Shown here: in pieces, positions 1-11,646 of the stretch
How the letters are laid out: the number at the start of each line of letters is the position of its first letter
Position numbering within the stretch: the stretch's first letter is position 1
Source of the DNA: Cladorrhinum sp. PSN259
Taxonomy: Eukaryota > Ascomycota > Sordariomycetes > Sordariales > Podosporaceae
NCBI GenBank assembly: GCA_033725935.1
Contig: MU867128.1
Coordinates: forward strand, 1 to 64,000
DNA length: 64,000 nt
Direction of reading: 5' to 3'
The notes under the pieces: model-generated
The model's input: only the letters and a program-made list of their open reading frames with translations
Told to the model about the DNA's origin: nothing
Databases searched by the model: none
Position numbers and translations under genes: made by a program

Positions 1-119
1 AGCAGCAACGCTTCCGCTACGCACCACTACAGGGCACAACCCCTGTAGCCTAGTCTCTGCTACTGAGCCCAGTAGAGACCCTGCAGCTTAACAAGAGTAA
101 ACGCGCTCAGTAAAAGACC

Positions 120-1650
120 CGATTATAAAGGCAATAAGAAGTACGATATAATACCACTTTTTAAGGAAAAAGACGGAACCTTAAAATACGCAATTCAGAT
201 CTAGGAAGACTGCGCCAGAACTTACCATATAGAATAGGAAGATTACGAATTTTAGGCCAAACGACGAAACGTCGATAAGGATAAAATAGAAGAATTGGAA
301 TTACGGGTAAGACCCGAGGACAATGACCTAATATAATACCTTAATAAAGCGTATGTATTAGTGGATAAGAAACGAGCGTATGTTATTAAGCTATATGAAA
401 ATAAACTCGGAGGATATCTAGGAATTAAGAAAACGCTCGAATGCGTATAATAATACTACGCGTTCTTAAGAATAAGAAAGGTAATAGAAAAGATGGTTAG
501 AGAATGCGAAATATGTATTAAGAGTAAGGCGGTAAGATATAAGCTATATAGACTATTTAAACCTTTCCTTACCGTAAAATGAGTATAAGGATCTATATCG
601 ATAGACTTTATTACTAAACTCCCTAACTTAATAGTACTAGATAAAATAGACGTTAAATATGACTCTATCTAGATAGTGGTTAATAGACTCACTAAGTAAG
701 CCTACTTTATACCTTTTAAAGAAACCATTACGGCAGAATAGTTAGCCTACCACTTCGAACGGAATATCGTAAGCTAACACGGATTACCAGATAACATTAC
801 TTCGGATAAAAATAAGTTATTTATATCTAAATTTTGGCAAATCTTAATAAAACAACTGGACGTTAAATCCAAGCTCTTAACCGCGTTCTATCCCTAGACT
901 AATAGATAGACCGAATAATTTAACTAAGTTATTAAACAATACCTTCGGTACTATATTAATTTCGAGCAAGATAATTAGGTTAACCTATTACCAATAGCAT
1001 AATTGGCATATAACTCTAGTAATATAAAGTCGACGAATATATCATTATTCTTCGCTAATTACGGGTATTAGCTAAAGCTACGTTAGGGACCAGCAGCTGA
1101 TGTGCCTAGAGTAGCGGTACGTGCAGGACGGTTAAAGGAAATGCACAATATGTTAAAGGAAATACTCGAATTCGTCCGGGAACGAATACGCATTTATTAC
1201 GATAAATATAGCGTCGAAGGACCTCCCTTCGAGAAGGGAGATAAAGTGTTTCTTTTTATACGTAACCTCTATACGAAACGACTAAGCAGAAAACTCGACT
1301 TTAAGAAAATCGGACTATTTAAAATTAAAAGGAAAGTTTCGACATTAAATTATAAATTAATCCTACCCGATTCTATAAGAATACGAACTAAAGTATTCTA
1401 TATCTCCCTACTTAAACCCGTACTAAGAAGAGCCAGACTCGAGATATAGCTCGAGGTAATAGACGATAAAGAAGAATTCGATATCGAAGATATCTTAGAT
1501 TCCCGAATTAGCAATAATAAACTCTAATATCTTATTAAATAACTCGATTACGGACTAGAATCTAACTCGTAAGAACTTATTAATCTTTTAGACTGCTCGG
1601 AGAAGCTTTAATAATTCTACCGATAGAACCCAGATCGACCTAGAATATAA
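120..1650 (+). mobile_element. RIP-degraded Ty3/gypsy (chromodomain clade) integrase region
   Basis: This is the 3' part of a pol gene from an LTR retrotransposon. Read with its stops ignored, it gives an integrase zinc-finger region (about 410-540), the start of the catalytic core (IDFITKLPNL at about 603), then the post-core segment that stays open at 1102-1449 (KGDKVFLFIRN, KLDFKKIGLFKIK, YISLLKPV). A chromodomain-like tail (EEFDIEDILDSRI) follows at about 1465-1620. Stop codons sit where Q or W is expected (CAG/CAA/TGG turned into TAG/TAA), on an AT-rich background, which is the signature of RIP acting on both strands. Reverse transcriptase and gag are not visible, so the element is cut by the window edge or truncated. 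Dead element; family assignment is firm, exact boundaries are not. Confidence 0.8.
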
Positions 1651-2039
1651 AATTTAGATTTAAGTTCGACTAGTCAACCCTTGAGGAGATAAGCTAATTA
1701 GGGTTATTAACGTCCCTAAAGGACAGTTAGAGAAGATCGCCTATTGAGACTGGGAACCCCGATCCCGGAGTAATGGCGAAAGGAGCTACCTATTCTCCCG
1801 TCTCCTCCTCCTATAAAAAAGTAGACTCCCGTAAAAAGGCTTTATAGGCCTTTCCCTTCAGAGCACAGGATTATTCCTCTAACTGTATAATCTTTATAGT
1901 CGCTTCCTTCAGAACTGATATTATAGCCTCGCGCTTACGATTAAGGCGACGTTTTTCTTCTAAAATACCCCGGAGCACCTGAGAAAGATCACCTAGAATA
2001 TTTGTTAAAGGTAGCTATATTAGCCCCCTAGCTTATAGA

Positions 2040-2580
2040 GGCTTACAGTGAAGTTATAGTGCCTCCCCACTATGACCACTGCAACCAACACCTCCAGGGG
2101 ATCAGAATGATACCTGTCCCGTGCCTGTGGGACCTCTTTGTGACCACTAATCTCCTTATCTGTGGAACGCACAGTGGTCTACGTCACCACTACAGTGGTC
2201 TACGTCAATTGCTTACAGTGGTCGCTCATAGCGCTTACAGCAGTAAGCACCAAGATTACAGGAACCACAATTGGGACTGATAGGGCAAGATAACGCTGAT
2301 AGGGAGTGCTAGAGACTGTGTATATATAGTGGGCTTCCCACCCCAATAGGTAGTTTTCCTTTCTTCTTCAAGTCAATCAATAGAATACTTTCTACCTATA
2401 TTCACTGGGAACCCACTGTATTCCAGGCTTCCTTCAGCTACCACGCAACCGTCGTACACTACTTCAGCCACACCTTGGCCACTACACCTCATCCTTCCGC
2501 TCCGCAGCCACGGCTACTTACCATTGCCGTGGCAACCTACAGGCCCTGTATTACAGGCCTATAGGGCACTCAGTTGAACA
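2040..2580 (+). repeat. Probable LTR-like or non-coding part of a retroelement
   Basis: This stretch follows the integrase relic. It contains short near-repeats (ACAGTGGTCTACGTCA twice at about 2170-2210, and CAGTGGTC-type words), a TATATATAG promoter-like box at about 2319, and a run reading like a transcribed leader down to about 2580. That is the usual look of a fungal LTR, but I could not pair it with a second copy, so its ends are not defined. Nothing coding is supported here. Confidence 0.35.
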
Positions 2581-2891
2581 ATATTATAAGCAGAGTCCCG
2601 ACCCGCTAAAAGGCAATTCTGGCAAGACGAACTTCGGTTAGAAACCTTATAATCGGATAACTGTAAACGCAGATAACGCGAATAATTTATAGGTATAGCG
2701 AAACTAAATTCGTCGGTAAATTTAGCGTTATTAAGGCGACGTTCCTTAAAAGACCGCTATTGCGATTTCTCCTTTTATTAAGGTTTCTTCTGTACCCTAT
2801 TAGCGGATATTTTAAGGAATGGATAAAAGGGAGAACTTATAGTTATAACGATAAATTTCCTAGCGTCAGAAAGTCTTCGAGGCGAAGACTA

Positions 2892-3394
2892 TAGAGGAGG
2901 GGAAACGTGTTACGCCTTACGCGTAAATCCCCCGTATACGGATTACTATGTAGGGCATTGTAGGACTATGACTAATCGTTGGGCCAGGGATGTGAAGACT
3001 TACGAAGTCCCGATGTAATTAATTAAGATGTGCCTGCTCTGATCGCTGCTAAGCATAGCGAGCACGGCGAGCAAGAAGCTTGCTTGCTGTGATCGCGGAT
3101 CTATAGAGCGAGCAGAGCGAGCAAGGTATAATATATATAGGAAATATATGTAGATAGCTTCATTATAAGTAGAGGAAGTGCTGGGCACTTCCTATCGTGA
3201 GGACTTGGTTCCTTACGCAAGTAATATAATCGTTCATTGTCTATAATACTCATAAGCGATACTTTGTAGAGCTATCTGTTAGTTGATAGTGATTGACCCC
3301 GTCTGAGAGCGTCCTATAACCTTCGATTCCCCTGTCATATTACCCCAAGCGTACTGCCTTGCAGTCTGAACCCTACCCGGTGCAGGTTGTAACA
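2892..3394 (+). repeat. LTR with preceding polypurine tract
   Basis: A purine-only tract (AGAGGAGGGGAAA, 2892-2905) sits directly before TGTTAC at 2908, and the matching inverted end GTAACA is at 3389-3394. This gives a 487-bp LTR of the TG...CA type with 6-bp inverted ends. Inside are a TATA-rich promoter-like stretch (about 3127-3150) and tandem GCGAGCA-type words at about 3055-3125. The position after a polypurine tract marks it as the 3' LTR of a plus-strand element whose internal part (2590-2890) is RIP-degraded. I found no intact partner LTR in the window. Confidence 0.6.
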
Positions 3395-3439
3395 CATAAA
3401 TACTTTTATCGGGCGGAGGCTATTTACGCTAGGTAATAA

Positions 3440-3790
3440 GAGAGTTGGGCTAAGGCTAGCGGCGGTAAGGGAAGGGGATATAGTTATCGTGTTCTTTAGG
3501 GGCGTAGTTCCGTTTATGCTTAAGGGGTACGAATATAACGAGACGAGCGAAAAGTACTGGCGGCTTATCGGAGAGTGTTTTATTCCTAAGCTAATATAAG
3601 GCGAGGCGGTAGAGAAGGCTAGGTTATTAGTTAAGGGAAAGTTTAAGCGGTATAATAGCGGGTCGCTAGTCTTAACTCCGCCTAAGCAGGGTAAGGCAGA
3701 TCTAAGGCCAGAGAGAAAGGTTAGGGAGCACGGGGTTATTATATTTGAGATCCGCTGAGTTCAAGATTATAGTGCGGTCTATAGTTGCGG
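3440..3790 (+). pseudogene. HET-domain protein, C-terminal relic
   Basis: The plus frame through 3469-3680 reads GDIVIVFFRGVVPFMLKGYE, then YWRLIGECFIPKLI, a stop, and GEAVEKA. This matches the conserved tail of fungal heterokaryon-incompatibility proteins (G-D-hydrophobic ... P-hydrophobic-L ... IGECYV.G...GEA). The TAA stands where Q or D is expected, and further stops occur downstream, consistent with RIP. Only the last part of the gene is left, immediately after the LTR at 2908-3394, so an insertion may have cut it. HET proteins trigger cell death on fusion of unlike strains; this copy cannot be functional. Confidence 0.6.
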
Positions 3791-4559
3791 AAAGATTTGT
3801 TTACCGGATATCCGGAAACGCAAATAAAGCTTGTTAGGATATCTGGTACTTCCTACCATCTCTCCAACATGTGTAGCCCCTAGCAATCTTGGCTTAGGCT
3901 CTAACCAGAGGCTTATTATATAAGAATAGCAACCGCTATATTAAGGCCTTGAGAAGGGCTTTTTATATTAACAAACCTAAAAGTGACATCGTTTGCCTCC
4001 GCCTACGATAGGGGCTATAGATCCGCACCTGCTGATGATGTGGATTAAGGAAAGAACGTTCTTTTGACTAGCTTCTCTGGGTCTTCTTCGTTTGCCTGGA
4101 TTTTCTATTTTCAATTGCTTTGCTGGGCGTTCTAAGCTACTATCGTAATGGTCTCAACGATAGTATATTGCAACTAGCTAGGCCACTCTACGAGTACCCT
4201 GAACTTGGAGAAAGAAAAGAAAGATATGAAGGAGAAGGTCCATCCGCGTCAGCATCTGCGTCTCCGCGGGAACGCAGCTGCTGGCTGCAGGAAGCAACGC
4301 TGTGGCGTTCGTGCCTGGACCGGCGCCAATATATTTCTATCATCAGAGGCTCGGAGCATTTGTTCCCGAATATCAAGGTTAATTAGAGCGTCGCAGGAGG
4401 TAGTTGGTGCTTTTACGGCGGCAGAATATAATGGGAGGGAGAGAAAAAAAAAAAAAAGTACAATCATACATGCGGTAAAGAGGAGAAAGGGGAAAGGTAA
4501 AAAAGGATCACTAGCTGCTGCTAGGGGACTAAGGTATACTCCTACAAAGCTCCCGTTCA

Positions 4560-5054
4560 CGTCTTAACACCCACACAATAAGCGTAATTAACCCATCGGT
4601 TTGCACAGTCAGCCCCTACGGCCGGATTCCATGCATAAAACTGATCCACCGTAATGCCCAACTAGTTTGCAATTGCCCAACACCCATCACCCGCCTTGGT
4701 CACATATTACTTATTGCAGCTAGACACGATGCCCGTCTACGTGGGCGCCGGAGGTCCAGATACCGTCGTCGTTGCTGAAGAGGCGGCTATAGTTCTCGTA
4801 AAGGAAGTGCTTGAGGGTCTTACGGAGGACGTCGGGCCCGAAGTTCTTATTGCTATGGTGCCGGTAGCAACAGGAGTGGTAGCGGTCGAGTTGACTCCAA
4901 TACAAACGGCCCGATCCTGAGTCCCCGTGAGGCCGGCGAACAAACCCTTGTCGCAGTTTGTCCCCACCCAGGGGTTCCAGGTGATAAGGTTGGATAGACT
5001 GATTTTGGCGTCCTCTGCTACGTTATTTGGAGATGGACTGGGGAAATCTCTCAA
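4560..5054 (-). pseudogene. LysM-domain protein relic
   Basis: On the minus strand the frame gives one LysM repeat tail (AKISLSNLITWNPWVG, about 4935-5025), a Ser/Thr-rich linker, and a complete second LysM (TKAGDGCWAIAN, then GITVDQFYAWNPAVGADC and a final CVGV). The second repeat is broken by in-frame TAG and TAA codons at places that fit lost Gln codons, so RIP killed it. The ORF ends with a natural stop at about 4560. LysM proteins bind chitin fragments and in fungi are secreted; the signal peptide and first part are missing because the gene runs into the CBM18 fragment at 5061. Confidence 0.7.
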
Positions 5055-5060
5055 CGATCA

Positions 5061-5573
5061 CTGGACGCAGAAGATGCTGCTCCCTCACCTAGCAGCTCTT
5101 TCAACCTCGCCTGTCTCGACGACTACAACTGCGCCAAGGGCCGTCCGTGTGCCAACGGGGCCTGCTGTGGTTCTACCGGAGTTTGCGGCTACGGGCCCAC
5201 ATACTGCGGAACAGGTTGCATATCAAACTGGAATGCTCACGCGGAATGTGGACAGTACTCGCAACCGGCAGGCAAGAAATGCCCCGTGATATATTCGGGT
5301 GCAAATAGGAGTATCTACTGTAGGTATGCACATACCGTATTTGGCGTGGAGCTTTTCAACCCATCTGGGATCGACTGCGACGCTGAAGTGAGAGGCGTAG
5401 GGGATCTGAAGTTTGAGTTAGACAAAAGTGTAACGTGGGTTGGGAGTCGTTTGAGAAGAAGACTGGAAGCAATAAAGAAAAGAACCCTCACATTGCTTAG
5501 CACACAGGACAATGGTCCCGGGAATTTTCTGAGTGGATGTCGCAGGTGTGAAATGAACCTGGATACTGCATAA
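5061..5573 (+). pseudogene. Chitin-binding (CBM18) fragment of a chitinase-type gene
   Basis: The plus frame from about 5061 shows a Ser/Pro/Ala spacer and then a hevein-type domain at about 5112-5285: CANGACCGSTGVCGYGPTYC, then a C at CGTGC and AECGQY, ending AGKKCPV. The cysteine spacing is that of CBM18, as found in subgroup-C GH18 chitinases with LysM/CBM18 modules. The frame continues to a stop at 5573, but after CPV the residues no longer look like a chitinase, so the catalytic part is gone. It lies head to head with the LysM relic, an arrangement commonly reported for LysM and chitinase genes, with the promoter region deleted. Confidence 0.65.
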
Positions 5574-6430
5574 AATGCAGTGGCCTTGTGTTATTGTTGG
5601 TCAGATCACTGATGGGCAATTGTGTCACGTAGGATAAAAAAAATCACTCACCGCTACCACTATCCACAATCCAAACGGCATGTTGACTTTGGATGAAGTC
5701 GCCACTAGCTATCGTGGTTAGGTGTTGAAAGTGATGGAAATGGGTTTTTTTTTTTTTTTTTTTTTTTTTGGCAAAGAAATGAAAAGTTGAAGTTTTTAAC
5801 GTTTTGGCTCAGGGCAGCCAAAAAAGGTGAAGTTGCCCAAAAAAGAGGATGTTCCGTTAATCTATTACTAGATGCGTCGGCCAGCCCTCGGATAAAACTG
5901 TCTTGGGCTGATGTGTTTGAGACATTCTGGCCAGCAATGATTGGTCAAAGTACGAATCGATTCATGATTATGGGGGCTTACGTGATATTTGACTTATCGC
6001 ACCACAAAAGGCTCAGATACTGTACATGTATTCTGTCTTAATAACGTTCCACTTATATGGGGGTCAAGAAGTGCCGCAATATTGCTTGTATTGATTAAAA
6101 CTGTGCTCTTGAGCAAGGACCGCTTTTTGTGGGCTTATTTGCCTAGGCCTTAGGTGTGGCTAGGTGGGTCTTTGCCCTCCTTGCAGAGGCTTGCACCCTA
6201 GCCTTTGCCAAGGTACTAGGAAATAATCCAGAATTAGACCTTTCCTCTTTGACATATTCCACTTGATAATGAATGATGTTAGATAAGGTAGTAACCAAAA
6301 ACCACCAACATGCACCAAGATACCTGGCTATCTACAGAGGCAGCCTAGTCTAGACTAGGACTTCATACTCCACAGGGAATATCGTCAGAAAAACATCCTT
6401 GGGAAACTCCCATCCTTCCATATTTCTGCC
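5574..6430. other. Intergenic, no gene seen
   Basis: The stretch holds a T23-type homopolymer at about 5747-5769 and short open frames without recognisable content. Several CCTAGG/CCTAGC words in both orientations occur at 6140-6360 and may be the worn end of a repeat. Nothing else is supported. Confidence 0.5.
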
Positions 6431-8470
6431 TCACTGCCCACTCCAAACTGACGGTCGTGGATAAACCGCAGTCTCGAGGGAAGTTAATCTTCTCTGATCC
6501 AACTTCATAGCCAACAATCTGTCTGGATCACATAGATGCTCAGGCAAATGACCATGAAACCAACGTCCGTTATTCCCAGAAGTCTCAACAACAAACATAA
6601 TCTTGACTCGGGGCGACCCCCCTTCTCCCGAAAGCATAACCAGACGCGTCAACTCGTCAGCCAATGGCGTGATGGTTGTAGAACAACAGTCCAGTCTGTC
6701 AATAACAAGAAAAATCGTAGTGCCTTCAGGCAGCTGCCGGTGCACTTCCACCAACACAGCGCGCAATAGCTCCACCAGTGCATGCTCCTTGCTTAGTCGT
6801 GTGTGACCGGCCCGAGACTGCTCTTCAAGTATTCGGCGAAACTCTGCATCCTTCTCCCGTAATACTCTAGGCTCCCACTGAAGCACTTGGAGGATCAGAG
6901 ACGACAACATCGCATGCCCGGGAACATGCTCATTCTCAAGACGAGGGTGACAAGAAAAAAAGGCGAGTTTGGCGGCAGGGTCGGCTGAAATCGTTTCTGC
7001 AACGTATATTGCTGCAGGAGAAAGCCAAGAGTGGGTCGTCTGATGCTTTTTCCCATGGGTCTCTGTTGAACCACTCAAACAAAGCAGCGCAGAAAGTGGG
7101 TGGTTGATCCAAGCTTGGTATTCTGGCATTTCCATGAAACTCTGCTTATGTAGTTGAGTGTACCCGGTGTAAGCTATCCTGGGGGAGAATCGCCCAGTGT
7201 TGGGAAAAACCTTCATGAGGATGGCTTTGACGGCCGAAAACTGAGTAGCACCGGCGAGCTTGGCGTCAACTCGAAGTAGGGTCTCGAATGCAGCCAACAT
7301 CCTCAAGTCCTGCTGCCTTTCTCGGCGCTGGTCCTCTCGAGTCCTCTCCTCGATTTCGCGCTTAAGTTCCTTAACCTGTTCTTGCAAAACCTGGTTCTGG
7401 CTGCGTAACTGGTTGTTGGTTTCTGCTGCTTTCTCGCCTTGTAACAAAAGCTTCGCTCGGTCCAGCTTGGCTTGCTCAGCATCCTCTTTCAGCTGGTCAG
7501 CGGTTTGTTGAATCGACTTGGAGCGGCCGTGAAGTCCGAACAGGGCCTCAGCATTGATTTCGGCGAGTATTTGAGACAAGCCTGTTGCCATGTCTTCAAA
7601 ATTGGTTGTGGCAGCAGGATTGATGGCAAGGTAAAAGCGAACTGTTTTACCGGTCAATAGAAAGAACATATCCTGTCTAATGCACGCTGGACTTACGCCA
7701 AAACCGGGCAAAGTACTCTGAAGCCTTTCGCGAGAACTCAATGACTTGCAAATATGCACTTGACACTAGGTCTCGCATCTCATCCGTTGGGTATATGTCC
7801 TCCCAGACGTCAAGGCGCGGAAGAGCCCTGCGAATGTCATCAAGACACTTAATGATTCGGTCATCATTCTTTGTCTTGGTGGTAATAATCTGGTAAAGGG
7901 TGATCAAAGTCAGGACAAGAGAGAACATGTAGATGGATATTTGGCCACTCACTATCAGTAGGATGGAGAGCGTCTGATATCCTACTTCGCCAAACGGTGC
8001 TCCAGCGGACGCGACCTTCTCCAAAATTCCGTCGAAAGCACTGACAAACTGGGCAAAGCTGCTCAGGCCATGTTGCATTTGGTTAGCAATTCTTTTCGCC
8101 TTTTTCCCACCTCGTCCCCGGTCTTTACGGTATCGATCATGTGTTTTGGTGGCTTTTTCAGACTCCTGGACTGCCTCAACAGCCCCTAAATGGTTCTGAC
8201 CACCGGTGACGTCTGAGATTTGCTTGTCCAGCTCTTGCTTAGAACTTGCAAAGTTTTTAGTATCTGCCTTGCTGAGCCCGGCAGTGACTCGTCTCTTGAA
8301 GTATTCGTGTTCGCTCTTCAATTCCTCAGCACTCTTCCCAACTGGACTGTATGCAAAGATCAATATATGCAAGGTTGTTGCACCGTCACGTCCATAAAAC
8401 GGGGAGGACCATACCTCTTTTCCTCAAACCACCGCTTCCTTCTGTCCGCGGACTCCTTGGTGACATCCAT
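6431..8470 (-). CDS. STAND-like protein with DUF7708-type N-terminus and degenerate P-loop
   Basis: Three exons: 8470-8415, 8346-7697, 7641-6431 (introns of 68 and 55 nt with GTATGG and GTAAGT donors); 638 residues. The start MDVTKESADRRKRWF is chosen because splicing joins it in frame to SPVGKSAEELKS. Residues about 90-240 resemble the helical DUF7708 domain found at the front of many fungal NACHT proteins, with a hydrophobic stretch at about 138-170. A charged coiled coil follows (about 255-320). The C-terminal half looks like a worn NTPase core: a sensor-like TIFLVIDRLD and KIMFVVETS strand are visible, but no GxxxxGK[ST] P-loop. Inference: a non-hydrolysing STAND relative, perhaps in programmed cell death. 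It is divergent from the AAA gene at 9056. Confidence 0.7.
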
Positions 8471-9055
8471 AGCTCTAAGTTGCTGTGAATTCTGCAGTGA
8501 TTTTGGCTGTTGTGGAAACTTCGAGGTGAATGGATTTTGTTGGTTGTCTTTGAAATGCCGAGAACAGGGAGCCGAGTATTAATTTGCTGCAGATGGATGG
8601 CGCAGGCCCCGAACGGGCCGACTATATTTCTACTTTCTAGTTGTAGCGCATACCACATGTTACACGACTGCTCACTGCCCCAAGCCACCCCCAATGCTCT
8701 GTCCGTTTTGGTATTAGTGTGGAATCGGCGGGCCCACAGACAGCAAGGCTGAGAAGATACGGCCGATAGCAGACGTGTGCTGCCGGATCATTTGCATCCA
8801 CTACACTCTACCGTTCTTTTTTTAGTGTTGTAATGTTGTCATCAACATGACCAACTCATGCGGCGCGTATCTCGTGCATGTTTCGATCGTCGTTCCGAGG
8901 CTGCTCTGGGTGGGCCACTAGGTATACAATCCGCGGATATATAATAGTAAGGTGAAACCTGCGCATAAAACCCGCAACCTTCTTATTCTCCATCCCAAGC
9001 AATTATTAACTACTTTTTTATCATATTCAAAGCACACAATCAGGACTTCTGAGCA
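8471..9055. promoter_or_regulatory. Bidirectional promoter region between two divergent NTPase-like genes
   Basis: These 585 bp separate the minus-strand STAND-like gene from the plus-strand AAA gene. A TATATAATA box lies at 8938-8946, about 115 bp before the AAA start codon. The rest holds no gene that I can support. Shared control of both genes is possible but only inferred from the spacing. Confidence 0.4.
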
Positions 9056-11389
9056 ATGGCAACCCAAGAAGCGACGGAGTTGACGGTGAGTAAATCGTAA
9101 TTTCTGTTGAACCTGAACGCATACCTGACAAACAAGCAGGATCTAGCCCAACGAGAAGCAGAAATGCATCAACGGTACCTCGAGCTTCTTGAGAAGCGCA
9201 TTGCGCAGCTCGAGTTCGCCGTGGCAAGTCCATTTATTGCCGCTGGCACGAAGCCTGACAGCAACGTGGCAGATTCGGCTTCTGCGGACAAGGACGAAAC
9301 CACCAACAATAAACGATATCTGAATATTCTCAGAAAGTGGAACAAGGATAAGGGTGCATATGATGATACCGAGGTCGCCTCAGACTTCTTCATGAGGAAG
9401 GAGTCGCCTGACACGGCATACACGTACAGGCGGGTCTACAATCCAGAGAGTGGCGACGAGGATGCCTACAGCGAGCTTGACATCGAAGACAAGACGCTCA
9501 TCCTGACGCTTAAGACAGTGATTGGGAATTATCCTGGTGTCAGCTTTGATAGCAACAAGATCAGCATGCGTAGTCCGTTCACTGCTCTTGTCCACAACTG
9601 GGACAAGTTGAACGAACGCGCCGAAACAGACAAGGACTCTCAGGTCTCCAAAGATCTTGCCAGCCTCCTGCAGCGGGTCAAAACTTCGACCGAGCTCGAA
9701 AATTACTTCAAGAGCCGGGAAGCCAACTTGAAGTCCAGGGTCGTCACTTTTGATACCCTTTGGACCATCTTTGCTCCTGGGACTCTTGTGGTGGGCCGAC
9801 CATTTCAGAACAAGGAGCAGCTGTTCAAGGTTAACGATCCGCCGATTCCCTGGTCTCACAACTACCAGTCTCTGACGCACCGAATGTGGGTATGGTCCTG
9901 GGACTATGACGGCAAAGCGCTCACCAAAGTCCAATACCTTCACAAGTTTGATAGGTTTCGAGGAACGAAGCGTATCACGGAGCTGCCCTACTATCCACTT
10001 GAATATCATGAAAAAAAAGAAGAGGTCCTACACTTGGCGAGGGAACGCAGCCTGAACTTCATCCAATCGACGGTGCGATGCGTCCAAGGTGCTGAACAAA
10101 TGTTTGTGTACAATGGGCCCGCCTACGAGGCTGAGAGGAATTTGTTATCCTCCAGGGGCGGTGATGGTGGATCTGAGGATGAAGAACGCAGACTCAATAA
10201 CCGTCGTCATCGATACCAATATTTTGATGGCGAGGATGAAACAGAAGCCCGCCAACCCAAATTGGTGCAGATCAAGGGAGAGATTATTGTCGACCATGAT
10301 GCTTTCAACCAGTATGGCACCGGCAAGCCTCCGCTTGGGGCTGAGCTGTACAGGGACGAGCATATCTTCATTGACGAGCTTTTCGCCAACACAGAGGAGT
10401 ACCATGAGTTTGCGAATGCTGTGGAAAAACTTGACGTCAACAAACCGCTTGACCCCAATAATGACAACTTTGTCATCTTTCCCCCGCGTGTCCTGGGCTA
10501 CGCAGCGCGCGAGAAAATATGGGGGCAGTTCTTCCTCGACCACAAGAAAAAGCGTCCTGAGAGAGACTCTGAAAAGTTCGAGAAAAACTTGCAGTTGAAG
10601 CCCAAGTATAAGATGCTCATCCAAGCCTTGGTTCAGTCGCATGAGAACGCGGGAGGGCATGGGGGCAAACAAGTCGAGGACCTTGTCCAAGACAAGGGCA
10701 AGGGGCTCGTCCTCCTGCTTCACGGACCACCTGGTGTTGGCAAGACGCTTACGGCTGAAACCATCGCCCAGGCTACGGCCAAACCACTTGTTATCGTCAG
10801 TGTTGCCGAGATCGGGCTCGACGCATCGCATGCGGAGCGTAACCTCGAAAGGCTCTTCAAGCTTGCGACGAAATGGCAGGCCATTCTCCTTGTTGATGAG
10901 GCCGACGTGTTCCTCGAGACGCGCGGGGCCACGTCGGACGCGTCGCGGAATGCGCTTGTTTCGGTTCTCCTTCGAGTGCTCGAGTACTATCGCGGCATCA
11001 TCATCCTGACTACTAATCGAATCAAGCATATTGATATTGCCGTCATCTCGCGCATCCATCTGGCGATCCGGTACGAGGACCTCGACGAAAAGCAGATGCA
11101 CTCCATCTTCAAGTACTTTTTGGACCAGCTGGAACCTAGCTGCATCGAGGATCGGGAGGCGATTGACGAGTTCATCGAGAACTACGGGAGCCACTACAAT
11201 CTCAATGGGCGACAGATCCGGAACGTCGTGTCTGCAGCGCTGGCGGCGGCGAGGCATCAGCGACCTGATAAAAGGATGCGGATTGCCGACCTCAAGGCTG
11301 TGTGTGAAATGACGAGACAATTCCAGGATCAGCTCAAAGATTTGACCACCCAGCAGCGGAGTCTGAACGAGGCCGGAAAAGTGCGTTAA
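9056..11389 (+). CDS. AAA+ ATPase (fungal DUF7025-type)
   Basis: Two exons, 9056-9085 and 9140-11389, joined over a 54-nt intron (GTGAGT...AAGCAG); 759 residues. The start is the short exon MATQEATELT. A coiled coil (about 11-35) precedes a long N-terminal region like DUF7025 (about 130-430) and one AAA module with Walker A GPPGVGKT (539-546), Walker B ILLVDEAD (592-599) and a TTNR sensor about 50 residues later. The C-terminal lid ends in a helical tail. This is a soluble ATPase of a Pezizomycotina-expanded family whose substrates are largely unknown. The active-site motifs are intact. Long antisense frames lie over it but are shadows. Confident as a gene; role unknown. Confidence 0.9.
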
Positions 11390-11646
11390 CGAGGTGATGC
11401 AGACGTTTCCGCAGTTTGAAGTTTAGATGTCATGAATTACGAATTTTTGAGCCATTATTGGTGGCACTCAATTCATGTCCAAAAATTCTGAACTGGTGAC
11501 AGGTCAAACTCAGTTTGCAACCGCAACCGTTCCCGTCTTGAACAAAGAGGGGTTGACGTGCAACTTGCATGAACTCATCGCCCACCCAATCAGCCGTAAT
11601 ATTTTAGCTTCATATATTTATCTCTCCCCAATGATACATTTCCATC

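Noticed and set aside
3300..3350. GTTCGATTCC-like word resembling a tRNA B box
   Set aside because: No cloverleaf or A box could be paired with it, and it lies inside an LTR.
10145..11320. 391-codon open frame antisense to the AAA ATPase
   Set aside because: It lies fully over a gene with intact Walker motifs, has no recognisable domain, and long antisense frames are usual opposite GC-rich coding sequence.
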